DNA from: an uncultured Chlorobiaceae bacterium
GTDB taxonomy: Bacteria; Bacteroidota; Chlorobiia; Chlorobiales; Chlorobiaceae
Assembly: GCA_903940125.1 (NCBI GenBank)
Contig: CAJAJL010000079.1
Location: forward strand, 1-59,798
Direction: 5' to 3'
DNA: 59,798 nt
The notes below the pieces were generated by a model, which searched no databases, was not told the origin of the DNA, and saw only the letters and a program-made list of their open reading frames with translations. How positions within the stretch are numbered: the stretch's first letter is position 1; every line of letters begins with the position of its first letter. Shown piece by piece: positions 15,808 to 24,651 of the stretch. The position numbers were made by a program, and so were the translations under genes.

Positions 15808-17637
15808 ATGGCGTATTTCAAACATATTTGTTTTGTCGAGGCTCCGCAGGCTATTCTCACTCCTTTTCCCAGGTATGTTACCGACTGTATTGGTATTCTT
15901 TACCTTGCAGCAGCAGTAGAGGATATTGCAGAAAGCCTTGTTATTCCGGATAACTTTTTCAATGATCGGTTGTTCGAGAGCTTTCGCATGCTTCTGAAAA
16001 AACGAAGGTGTGATCTTGTTGCAATTTCTTCAATGACCGGGGGATTCAACAATGCAAAAAGACTTGCTGAAATTGCTAAAAGTCATGGCTCATTCGTTGT
16101 ACTTGGGGGCTTTCATCCGACTGCTCTTCCTGATGAAGTGCTGAAACTTGACTGTGTGGACCTTGTTGTGCTCGGGGAGGGGGAAGCAACATTTCGGGAA
16201 CTTGTACTGATGGGACCATCTCGTGATGTTCGGGGAATTGCATGGAAAGAAAATGGCAATATTGTTTATACCGAAAAGAGGCCTCTTATAGAAGATATCG
16301 ATTCCATTCGATTTCCTTTAAGAGGTCTGAGGCCCTTACGATATGGAGAAAAAGGAAATGATTACTCCATTGATACTATTTATACATCACGCGGGTGTCC
16401 CTGGTCGTGTTCGTTTTGCGCAAACAGCCGTATGCATCAACACTGGAGGAGCAGAAGCCCTGAAAACGTGGTAGAGGAAATAGCGCTTCTACACAATCCG
16501 AAAAAGAAAAAACTTCTCAAAATTTGGGATGCCAATTTTCTGACCAATATCAAACGGGTTGAAACTATTTGTGATCTGATGATTGAACGGGGGCTTACGA
16601 ATTTCAAAATTATGATGGAAACAAGGGTTAAAGATGTCGTCAGGGCAGAGCGAATCCTTGGAAAACTCAGAAAAATCGGCCTGAAAACAGTAGGTCTCGG
16701 CATTGAAAGCCCGAATCCCCGAACACTTGAACTGATGAACAAAGGTAATGCCATGGGCGATGTTTCCCGTGCAATTACCCTGATGGGTCAGCATACAATT
16801 GATCCCGAAGGATATTTTATCATTGGGCATCATTCGGAAAGTATGAAAGAGACAATGGCATATCCTGAATTTGCAAAAGCATTAGGCCTGCCCCTGGCTC
16901 TCTTTATGGTAATAACGCCTTATCCGGGCACAAAAATTTTCGATGAGTACCGCATTGATGGAAACATCACCTCTTTCGACTGGGATCTATACAATAATTT
17001 TTCGCCTGTCATTAAAACCGAGCATATGGATCCTGCTGCGCTCGTTAAGATGATGGCATACTGCACTGTGGCTTTTTGCAGTTACCAGTCAATGCTGAAC
17101 AAAGAAAATGAGCGGGGGGTACTTTTTTCTTTTCTTTACGAGCTTTTTCAGATCGTATTTCTCATGCGGGTGAATTTGAGTCTTGGTGAAAATGAGATCA
17201 GAGAAGCGGTTTTTGATGCTTATCTCAGTTACCTTGGCACAAATCCTGCAATAGATTGCAAAAATGCGGATTCTGCAAAAAAACTTAAACGGAGGATTGT
17301 TGTTCGTCTTCAACATTCACCATCACGGGCGATAGATTGTGTAATTGAACAGAAGGATGACAGGCGAACACTCTCCATACTCCCACGGTTTGATAAAAAA
17401 CCACCACTCGGTCCGACCATACGGCTGGACGAACTGGTTGCTGCCGTCTGTTCGGTATCGATGGATACCCTGATGCATTTACTGTGCCGAGTGGAGCTTT
17501 TCAGTAACAATCCTGTGAGGCTTACGGATCAGATTTTTCCTCTTATCGGCGACAGAGAAGTGCGTGGTATGGGCAAAAAGCTGGTTACACTGTATATACA
17601 TTGTCTCCGTGGAAAAGGTCAATTTATCAGCCAATAA
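15808..17637 (+). CDS. Cobalamin-binding radical SAM enzyme (BchE/BchQ/BchR-like)
   Basis: A 609-residue protein. Residues 1-145 form a B12-binding-like domain ending in LGGFHPTALPDEVL and LGEGEATFREL. The radical SAM cluster motif CPWSCSFC is near residue 198, followed by the TIM-barrel motifs METRVKDV and GLGIESPNPRTLELMNKG. The family includes the anaerobic Mg-protoporphyrin cyclase BchE and the bacteriochlorophyll C-8/C-12 methylases BchQ and BchR of green sulfur bacteria, but the gene stands alone and no specific member is assigned. Residues about 430-609 form an extra C-terminal domain of unknown type. Confidence 0.7.
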   Translation: MAYFKHICFVEAPQAILTPFPRYVTDCIGILYLAAAVEDIAESLVIPDNFFNDRLFESFRMLLKKRRCDLVAISSMTGGFNNAKRLAEIAKSHGSFVVLGGFHPTALPDEVLKLDCVDLVVLGEGEATFRELVLMGPSRDVRGIAWKENGNIVYTEKRPLIEDIDSIRFPLRGLRPLRYGEKGNDYSIDTIYTSRGCPWSCSFCANSRMHQHWRSRSPENVVEEIALLHNPKKKKLLKIWDANFLTNIKRVETICDLMIERGLTNFKIMMETRVKDVVRAERILGKLRKIGLKTVGLGIESPNPRTLELMNKGNAMGDVSRAITLMGQHTIDPEGYFIIGHHSESMKETMAYPEFAKALGLPLALFMVITPYPGTKIFDEYRIDGNITSFDWDLYNNFSPVIKTEHMDPAALVKMMAYCTVAFCSYQSMLNKENERGVLFSFLYELFQIVFLMRVNLSLGENEIREAVFDAYLSYLGTNPAIDCKNADSAKKLKRRIVVRLQHSPSRAIDCVIEQKDDRRTLSILPRFDKKPPLGPTIRLDELVAAVCSVSMDTLMHLLCRVELFSNNPVRLTDQIFPLIGDREVRGMGKKLVTLYIHCLRGKGQFISQ

Positions 17638-17840
17638 GCTCAGGCTTTCGGCTGGGGTCCACTTCAGATGCGCAGATCTTGTCGTTAATGATGACATTCA
17701 TGGTCTGAATGGTTTGATAGATTCGTTAGTGCTCCATTATTTTATTGTAACCTTTAATTTATAACTGGCATTGCCTCGTGTCCCACCGACTACGACCAAG
17801 ATATCGTAATGTATTACTCATATTCCGAATAATATGTAGC

Positions 17841-18845
17841 TTATTCTCCTAATAACATATTTGCAAAAGTCGTTAAGGAGGAATCTGAGTCATTCGCTAA
17901 TGTTTGTCCTGCTCTCTCCAGTGCACGCATATTTTTTTCAGAGGCATTATCCATCGCGCTATCTACATCATTAAATTTCTGTAAGTCGAGTTGAAGACGC
18001 AGGTATTGACCGGGGTATCCTGCGCTTGTGAACAGTTTACGCATTTGATAATCAACAGTCTCTGAAACTCCTGACATCATGATGTCCAACACTGGCCCAA
18101 CCCAACCAAGTTTTCCCCAGTTTCTGGCCTCAGAATAATGGAATGATTTGTCAACTTCTCCTGTCCCGAGAGAAAGAACTTTTAAGTCGCCTACCTTCAA
18201 TTCCGGGCTTGAATTAAAAGCTTCGACACAAGCACACATTGTCGGGTTGTTTGCAAAAACGCCGCCATCAACAAGGGGATAGACCTGTCGGTCGAATGAA
18301 GAAATATTTGCAGGCTCAAAATAGGTAGGTGCTGCAGAAGTAGCACGCGCAACGTCACGAAGATAAAAATCCCACCCTTTGCCTTTTGTTTTAACATCTG
18401 CACTGTTGAAAAACTGGGCTTGTCGGCGAGTAATATCGTATGCAGTAATCAAGCAAGGTTTGAGCATATCACTTAACCTGAGATCGCCCAAATAATCTTT
18501 TAATATTTTTTCAAGTGCATCTGCTGAGTATTTTTCATCAATCACGCCATCAACAGATTCTATACGTTTGAATATCGAAACATCGAAAATGTTGTCTCCG
18601 TTTTGAAGGTAAAGATCCACTGCTTCTTGCGCGGAAAACCTTGGTTTTCGAGTAGCACCTTCCGGACAAAGATACAAACAAGTCAGGATTCCGCCAGTGC
18701 TTGTTCCTGCGATCAGATCAAAAGCATCGGCAATCCGCATGTCTGGTTTTCCAGAGATTTTTTGCAGCTTCTGTTCAAGTGAAATCAGTACCTGACCAGG
18801 GATGATTCCCCGGATGCCGCCACCATCAATAGAAAGAATTCGCAT
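17841..18845 (-). CDS. Patatin-like phospholipase
   Basis: A 334-residue patatin. The oxyanion-hole motif GGGIRGIIPG is at the very N-terminus, the nucleophile elbow GTSTGG follows near residue 50, and the catalytic Asp is in DGGVFANNP near residue 195. The layout matches cytosolic bacterial patatins, including the CBASS effector CapV, but there is no nucleotide cyclase, E1/E2 or other defence gene nearby. It probably hydrolyses acyl lipids. The upstream sequence contains AAAGAGG close to the ATG, giving an acceptable ribosome site. Confidence 0.85.
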   Translation of the reverse strand: MRILSIDGGGIRGIIPGQVLISLEQKLQKISGKPDMRIADAFDLIAGTSTGGILTCLYLCPEGATRKPRFSAQEAVDLYLQNGDNIFDVSIFKRIESVDGVIDEKYSADALEKILKDYLGDLRLSDMLKPCLITAYDITRRQAQFFNSADVKTKGKGWDFYLRDVARATSAAPTYFEPANISSFDRQVYPLVDGGVFANNPTMCACVEAFNSSPELKVGDLKVLSLGTGEVDKSFHYSEARNWGKLGWVGPVLDIMMSGVSETVDYQMRKLFTSAGYPGQYLRLQLDLQKFNDVDSAMDNASEKNMRALERAGQTLANDSDSSLTTFANMLLGE

Positions 18846-19569
18846 GGTAACCTCTTTTTTTATGGGAGTTGGGTTATTTCAACCAGTATAAAACATACCG
18901 GAAAAACCAGTGAATCACTTCGTGTTTTAAGTGACTGCAAACATGAACATGCTAACAATGTAGTAAGGAAATACGGGGGTAGCGGAATAACTACCATATA
19001 TGACTGCTTTTTAAAGAGCAAATAGGAAGCAGAAAAAAACACTGGATAAGTAATTTCTATAGGCCTTTGAGTGATTAACCCCAGCCGGGATTTACAATCT
19101 CCAACCTTCTAATTATTTATCATTTATAACGGGAATTATAATAATATTTTAAGAAATATTAATTCAACTTCCAAATATCCTGTTAATACTTTGAGTTAAA
19201 AACAATCTGCCGTTACATAAATAGTGCTAACCTGCAACACACACACAACATTCTAACACAATCCGTAATCGGCAGAAAAAAAGTGTTTTAAGCAATCTCA
19301 ATTACTATAACACCAATAAGCGAAATAAGTAACAATTGTTTATTCAATCTGAAAGCAAACATTACTGCTCCCTATGCATTCCATTCTTGCGCGATATTTG
19401 CAATGCTACATAAAGTCAATGTAATTAAGAAGCAAAATATCGAAAAATAGCAGCAACGAGCATATAGAAACATATACTTCTTAAGGATACAGTATCTTTT
19501 CTTAAAAAAGAATTAAAAAAAGATTAAAAATCCCCTAAAAAACCATAATAACGAAACCAGCAGCAGGGT
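18846..19569. other. Long AT-rich intergenic region
   Basis: About 720 bp between the patatin start and the cqsA-like stop, both on the minus strand. No convincing gene, tRNA or repeat was seen. T-rich stretches just beyond the cqsA-like stop (minus strand, around 19495-19545) may end its transcript, and the right part should contain the patatin promoter. Confidence 0.4.
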
Positions 19570-20802
19570 TTATTGACTTTTATTTCTCCTGGTCGACTTC
19601 CAGTTCCACATGCCAATCTCATCCCTGATTTCTGCGCAAACGTCAAGAACGTACTGCAATTCTGACTTTTCAAGGCCGCTATGGATGGAAAAGCGCATAA
19701 GTGAACGGGTTTTTGGTGTTGCAGGTGCCATAAAAACCGATCCAAATACGCCTCTTTCCTCAAGCGCATCCCGTAAAAGTTCAGTATCTGACTCCAAGCC
19801 ACCTTCAATGGCAACAACCTGCGACTGGCTTGATATGTTATAACCGAGGTTACGCAATCCCTTGCGAAAGAATTCTGCATTTTCCTGAAGTTTTACCCTC
19901 CGATAATCATCTTTTTTGATTATTTCAAGCGTCTTTTGCAAACCGGCAATTTCGTAGGATAGCAAGGCTGAGCTGAAAATGGCCGGAAATGCCATGTAGG
20001 GATAGTATTTCGCAAATTGTTTTGAACATATAATAAGACCAGCCCTACCGGCAAAGGCTTTGGCAAGACTTGCCGTAATAAAATGCACCTTGCCGGTCAG
20101 GCCCAGCGAAGCCACCAGACCAGCCCCATGTAGACCATGAGTACCTAAAGAGTGTGATTCATCGACAACAGAAATACAATCATGCCGATTGGCAATGTCA
20201 ATGATATCAACCAGGGGAGCAATATCTCCGTTTGTGCTGTAGAGTGAGTCTACAAGAACAATACCCTGACCACTTTCATTGATCAGGCGTTCAAGATGAG
20301 CATAATCATTATGCCTGAATGCATGGGGGGTAGCTCCAGATATTTTCACTCCCTCCCACAACGACATGTGGGTAAAAAAATCAATGTAAACCGGTGTGGT
20401 CTGATCGGCAATGACCTGAATAAGACCTACATTTGCAGCCCATCCAGATTGGCATAAAATAGAACTTTCAAAACCGGTAAACTCAGCCATAGCCTGCTCA
20501 AAAACATACTTGTCACTACCTTCATGTAAAAAAACCGCTGACATAACAGGCTCATTGCCTGCTTTTTGAAGCACTTCAATCTGAGCTTCTCTGATAGATG
20601 GATGGCTGGCGATATTAAGGTAGTCGTTACTCTGGAGCATAATTGCTCCAACTTCAGGAGTTACACTGCCAATAACAAGAGGTTTACCGTTTTTTCGCGG
20701 TTTAAAAAGTTCATCGTCACAGAGCTGAAGTTTATTCTCAAGAAACTCTGTATACTTAAATTCGTTTTTTTTAGTGACTTCCTGGGTATGACTAACCGTC
20801 AA
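19570..20802 (-). CDS. cqsA: CqsA-like alpha-hydroxyketone autoinducer synthase
   Basis: A 410-residue fold-type I PLP enzyme of the alpha-oxoamine synthase family. Visible motifs are [35 protein letters not shown] and the PLP lysine (K248) in [15 protein letters not shown]; the last motif and length match CqsA, the CAI-1 synthase of Vibrio, better than Kbl, BioF or HemA. CqsA joins an acyl-CoA with an aminobutyrate/SAM-derived donor to give an aminoketone signal. The decisive context is the divergent CqsS-like receptor kinase next door. The only plausible start is a TTG at 20802. Without a tree, a general acyl-CoA:amino acid C-acyltransferase role cannot be excluded. Confidence 0.75.
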   Translation of the reverse strand: MTVSHTQEVTKKNEFKYTEFLENKLQLCDDELFKPRKNGKPLVIGSVTPEVGAIMLQSNDYLNIASHPSIREAQIEVLQKAGNEPVMSAVFLHEGSDKYVFEQAMAEFTGFESSILCQSGWAANVGLIQVIADQTTPVYIDFFTHMSLWEGVKISGATPHAFRHNDYAHLERLINESGQGIVLVDSLYSTNGDIAPLVDIIDIANRHDCISVVDESHSLGTHGLHGAGLVASLGLTGKVHFITASLAKAFAGRAGLIICSKQFAKYYPYMAFPAIFSSALLSYEIAGLQKTLEIIKKDDYRRVKLQENAEFFRKGLRNLGYNISSQSQVVAIEGGLESDTELLRDALEERGVFGSVFMAPATPKTRSLMRFSIHSGLEKSELQYVLDVCAEIRDEIGMWNWKSTRRNKSQ

Positions 20803-21322
20803 TTGATTTTGAGTTAAAGGTTTATACCCTTCATTCCTATAAAATAATTTATTTTTTTCCTCTTTTCTAAAACAAAGATAATCAAGAAAAAAACAATGAA
20901 GAAAAAACTAAAATGAGGATATCAATATGATTATATTAAAAGGCGAATAACCTGAAAAACATTCTAAAAGGTAGTTTTACAACACTTACGAATACCACTA
21001 CGTATTCATATTAGATTTAAAAATGCATATTATTATGCGATTCTTAAAGTATGAATGATGGATAAAAGATATAATATTCCGCATCACCCCTTTGATAGAA
21101 CAAAAAAAGCTCAGCTATTTTTACGATAACACGTAACGCATTATATTATTTATTCTTAGCAACCACCTGCATTCATTATAAAACAGCTGTCATGATCATA
21201 ATTCGCAATTATAAATATGGGTTTTGATTTTTTTCATTCTCTTGAAATTTTATAACAAATTGTATAACCGTATTATTTCCAAAAAATATAAAGAGGTTGC
21301 AAAGAAGCTTTTTGACAAAAAC
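20803..21322. promoter_or_regulatory. Divergent promoter region between cqsA-like and cqsS-like genes
   Basis: About 420-520 bp, very AT-rich, shared by the two divergent signalling genes. No clear palindromic operator was found. In-frame codons upstream of the chosen cqsS start (21224-21322) could instead be a 33-residue N-terminal extension. Confidence 0.4.
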
Positions 21323-23878
21323 ATGCTCAGCTACAAGCAAAAAGTTTTAGACATTGTAGAACAGGCAGAACCAAATCTGCCGATTATAGGATTGTTCGGT
21401 ACAGTAGGATATCCGCTGTTTTATATTGTTTGGAAATTTTGGTTGCCTCAACCTTATGAAAGTCTCTTATTTCGTTGTATTGAGGCAGTTATAAGCCTTC
21501 CATGGCTCTTTTATCCATTGCTCACCAAAAAATTGAAAGACCTTTTCCCTGTATACTTTGTTTTTTCCGTACCACTACTTCTCCCTTTCTTTTTCTATTT
21601 CATGCTGCTCAAAAACGAGTGGTCAACAGTTTGGGCAATGTCCTCAATGGGAGGCCTGCTCATGCTTATCCTTATCATTTATGATTGGCTGCTCATCTGC
21701 GTCATAACAACTGTCGGTTTTGCAATGGCGTATGGAGCTGTACTCTTCCTCGATGGACATGTTTCATATACACATTTTCAATGGGATTATATTCCAACCT
21801 ATTTTTTTGCACTTATCGGAGGTATTATTGGAAGTCATAGAAAACAAAGTGCCCACAAAACAAAAATCTCTCTACTGAAAAGCCTGAGCGGGAGTATCGC
21901 CCACGAAATGAGAAATCCGCTCAACGCCATCACAAATGCTATAGCTTCGGTACATTCCAAGCTTCCCGAAAAGCCCACTGGTACTATTGCTGCTGAAAAG
22001 TATACGTTAAGCCATTCCAGCCTGCTCAGTATTCATCATGTTATTGAAGAGAGTTCAACTACCCTGAACAGAGCCAATAAAATCATTGATTCAATCCTGA
22101 CCAGCATGCAGGGCGGAGAAATAGCTACCAAGGGGTTTATCCATATAAAAGCAGTCGATGCAATTAACGCGGCAGTCAACAGTTTTCCCTACACCGATCG
22201 AGACGAAAAAAAATTTATCCGTGTCAATAAAATTCAGAATTTTGATTTTTTTGGTGATCGAGACCTTTTTTTCTATGTGCTCTTTAATCTGTTGAAAAAC
22301 TCTCTCTACTACAAAAATCAACCCGGCTTTCGTATAGAAATAACGTCAGATACAATACCTTCTGCAAACATTATCCGAATCAGGGACACTGGCCCCGGAA
22401 TACCGAAAAGTAAAACAGAACAGATATTTGAAAATTTTTACACTTCAAACAAAAAAGAAGGCAACGGTCTTGGCCTTTCATTCTGCAGAAGGGTAATCGA
22501 ATCGTTCGGAGGAAAGATAGTCTGTGACTCTAAAGAGGGTGAATGGACGGAGTTCACCATCACACTTCCGAAATATGATTCCAAAAAGATACAGGAAATA
22601 AAAACTAAAATTCTCAGGGAAAAACGGGTACTTATAAGCGATGATCAAATCAACAACAGACTGATTCTTTCAAAATATTTATCAGAAATGGCCTGCCCGT
22701 ATGATTTTGCTGAAAACGGTAAGCAGGCTATAGCATTACTTTCAGAAAACCGGTATGACCTGATTTTTATGGATTTTGAAATGCCCTTGATGAATGGCGA
22801 CAAGGTTGTAAAATTTATCCGTTCAGCACAGGACATCGACCCCTCCCTGGCTTTTCATTATCTTCAGACACCGATTATCGGTATAACCTCCCTTCCGGAG
22901 GCTGAAGCAGCTGTAAGGGGAAAGAATTGCGGAATGAATGAAGTGCTTGCAAAGCCAATCAGAAGACCTGATATCAAAAAAATTATTGAAAAATACTTTT
23001 TTTCGGAATTGTCATTCATCAAAAACGACCAGGAAGAGATTATTGAGGGTACACGCATTCTCCTTGTTGACGACAACGAAACAAACCGCAAATTTATGAG
23101 CATGGTTCTTAAACATTACGGATGCACCGTTGAACAGGCCATACATGGTAAAGATGCCATAAATGCTCTTGAAAAGGAGGATTACGATCTGGTGCTGATG
23201 GATGTTGAAATGCCCGTCATGAACGGTATCGAAGCAACAAAAGCTATTCGTAGTGGTGAATATTTCAACCGTTTCAGTTTTTTCAATACTATTCCTATCA
23301 TCGGCCTGACAGGAAATACTGATGAGCAAAGCTCTCTAAAAATAAAAGAAGCAGGTATGAACTATCATCTCGGCAAACCTGTATTCAAAGATGAACTTAT
23401 ATCTGCCATTGCAGTGATGCTGAAAAACAATACCTACCGAAACAAAACCATGAAAAGTCAAAATTTACTTGACCCGGAACACAATAAAACAGTGTTCTGG
23501 GAATCCATCAGGAATGAAAAAGTTCTAGACCTCTCAACCATCAACAGCCTCAATGAGATAGGTGGAAAGGAATTGATGGAAAGCCTCTTCGAAACTTTCA
23601 TCGACGATTGTGACAAAATGATCGATGAACTTGCCGACGCGGTTGACAGAAATGATATGAAACAGTACGATCATATCATGCACACCCTCAAAGGCTCCTC
23701 GGGAAGTGTCGGGGCGAATAAAATGTTTGTGCTTTCCAGTTATATCAATCAGTATTCTCATAAGGGGATATGGCCTGAAAACGACACATGGATGATTACT
23801 TTTAAAGCTGTCTACACCGAAACCGTGCATGAAATGAAAATGTATCTCGACAGTGATGCACATCAGAGTAGCACCTGA
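21323..23878 (+). CDS. cqsS: CqsS-like sensor kinase with built-in phosphorelay
   Basis: From the ATG at 21323 the product is 851 residues. Residues 1-175 hold about six membrane helices after an AEPNLPIIGL segment and a WLPQPYESLLFR motif, as in the CAI-1 receptor CqsS. The phospho-acceptor His falls at residue 194 in SIAHEMRNPLN, the position I recall for Vibrio CqsS, which supports this start. An ATPase domain follows, then two receiver domains (Asp484 in FMDFEMPL, Asp627 in LMDVEMPV) and a C-terminal Hpt domain (His787 in HTLKGSSG). Vibrio CqsS has one receiver and uses separate LuxU/LuxO; here the whole relay is in one chain. A longer TTG start at 21224 is possible. Confidence 0.8.
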   Translation: MLSYKQKVLDIVEQAEPNLPIIGLFGTVGYPLFYIVWKFWLPQPYESLLFRCIEAVISLPWLFYPLLTKKLKDLFPVYFVFSVPLLLPFFFYFMLLKNEWSTVWAMSSMGGLLMLILIIYDWLLICVITTVGFAMAYGAVLFLDGHVSYTHFQWDYIPTYFFALIGGIIGSHRKQSAHKTKISLLKSLSGSIAHEMRNPLNAITNAIASVHSKLPEKPTGTIAAEKYTLSHSSLLSIHHVIEESSTTLNRANKIIDSILTSMQGGEIATKGFIHIKAVDAINAAVNSFPYTDRDEKKFIRVNKIQNFDFFGDRDLFFYVLFNLLKNSLYYKNQPGFRIEITSDTIPSANIIRIRDTGPGIPKSKTEQIFENFYTSNKKEGNGLGLSFCRRVIESFGGKIVCDSKEGEWTEFTITLPKYDSKKIQEIKTKILREKRVLISDDQINNRLILSKYLSEMACPYDFAENGKQAIALLSENRYDLIFMDFEMPLMNGDKVVKFIRSAQDIDPSLAFHYLQTPIIGITSLPEAEAAVRGKNCGMNEVLAKPIRRPDIKKIIEKYFFSELSFIKNDQEEIIEGTRILLVDDNETNRKFMSMVLKHYGCTVEQAIHGKDAINALEKEDYDLVLMDVEMPVMNGIEATKAIRSGEYFNRFSFFNTIPIIGLTGNTDEQSSLKIKEAGMNYHLGKPVFKDELISAIAVMLKNNTYRNKTMKSQNLLDPEHNKTVFWESIRNEKVLDLSTINSLNEIGGKELMESLFETFIDDCDKMIDELADAVDRNDMKQYDHIMHTLKGSSGSVGANKMFVLSSYINQYSHKGIWPENDTWMITFKAVYTETVHEMKMYLDSDAHQSST

Positions 23879-23924
23879 AAAAAACAATGGAAACCGAGAA
23901 ATACCTGTATCACCAAACAGTCTT

Positions 23925-24641
23925 ATGACAAAAAAACTGCTGATCGTAAAAAATATTACCCACGAAGGAGCTGGACTTCTTGAAACCACGCTTATTGAGC
24001 AAGGGATTGAGTGGTGTTCTGTTGACCTAGCTGCTGGAGAGCTATTCCCTGACCCTCGTCAGTTCAGTGCTGTCGTTGTCCTTGGAGGTCCGCAGAGTGC
24101 CAACGATGAAACCCCTTCCATGCGGTTTCAAATACAGCAAATAGAAAAAATATTGCATGAGGGAGTACCTTACCTCGGTATCTGCCTCGGTATGCAGTTA
24201 CTCGTGAAGGCCGGCGGAGGAAAAGTTGTGAAATGCCGGGTCAAGGAGACCGGTTTTGCTGACAGTGATGATAACACTTATCGTATAGAACTTACCCCTT
24301 CAGGAAAAGAAGATCCGCTTTTTGCCGGCCTGGACAACAGTTTCCCTGTTTTTCAGCTTCACGGAGAGACCGTTGAACTTGCATCATCGGGAATGGAGCT
24401 TCTTGGGACAGGAAAAGTCTGCAGAAATCAAGCAGTCAAAGTTGGAAAAAATGCTTATGGTCTCCAATGCCATTTTGAAATGACCGATGCCATGTTTTAT
24501 GATTGGATTACTCTCGACAGTGACCTGAAACGCATGAAGCGCAACACCCTTATAGAACAGTTTGAAGCTCTCCGGAATGATTACACAGCGACAGGCCTGA
24601 AACTTATGAACAATTTTTTGAGCATTGCCTGTCTTGCCTGA
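23925..24641 (+). CDS. Class I glutamine amidotransferase-like protein
   Basis: A 238-residue GATase1 domain protein similar to the GMP-synthase glutaminase domain. The nucleophile elbow GICLGMQLL carries the catalytic Cys, VLGGPQSAND provides the oxyanion loop, and LQCHFEMT near the end supplies the His and Glu of the triad. No synthetase domain is fused. The ATG at 23925 starts directly at the first beta strand. It follows the cqsS-like gene by 46 bp. Related stand-alone proteins are annotated as gamma-glutamyl hydrolases or glutamine amidotransferases; the acceptor is unknown. Confidence 0.8.
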   Translation: MTKKLLIVKNITHEGAGLLETTLIEQGIEWCSVDLAAGELFPDPRQFSAVVVLGGPQSANDETPSMRFQIQQIEKILHEGVPYLGICLGMQLLVKAGGGKVVKCRVKETGFADSDDNTYRIELTPSGKEDPLFAGLDNSFPVFQLHGETVELASSGMELLGTGKVCRNQAVKVGKNAYGLQCHFEMTDAMFYDWITLDSDLKRMKRNTLIEQFEALRNDYTATGLKLMNNFLSIACLA

Positions 24642-24651
24642 ACGACATCAT

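Noticed and set aside
17841-18845. A CBASS anti-phage operon around the patatin gene
   Set aside because: No CD-NTase, E1/E2, HORMA or other partner gene lies on either side.
18860-19042. A 60-codon leftward hydrophobic frame upstream of the patatin gene
   Set aside because: No ribosome site or family resemblance; composition matches the surrounding non-coding DNA.
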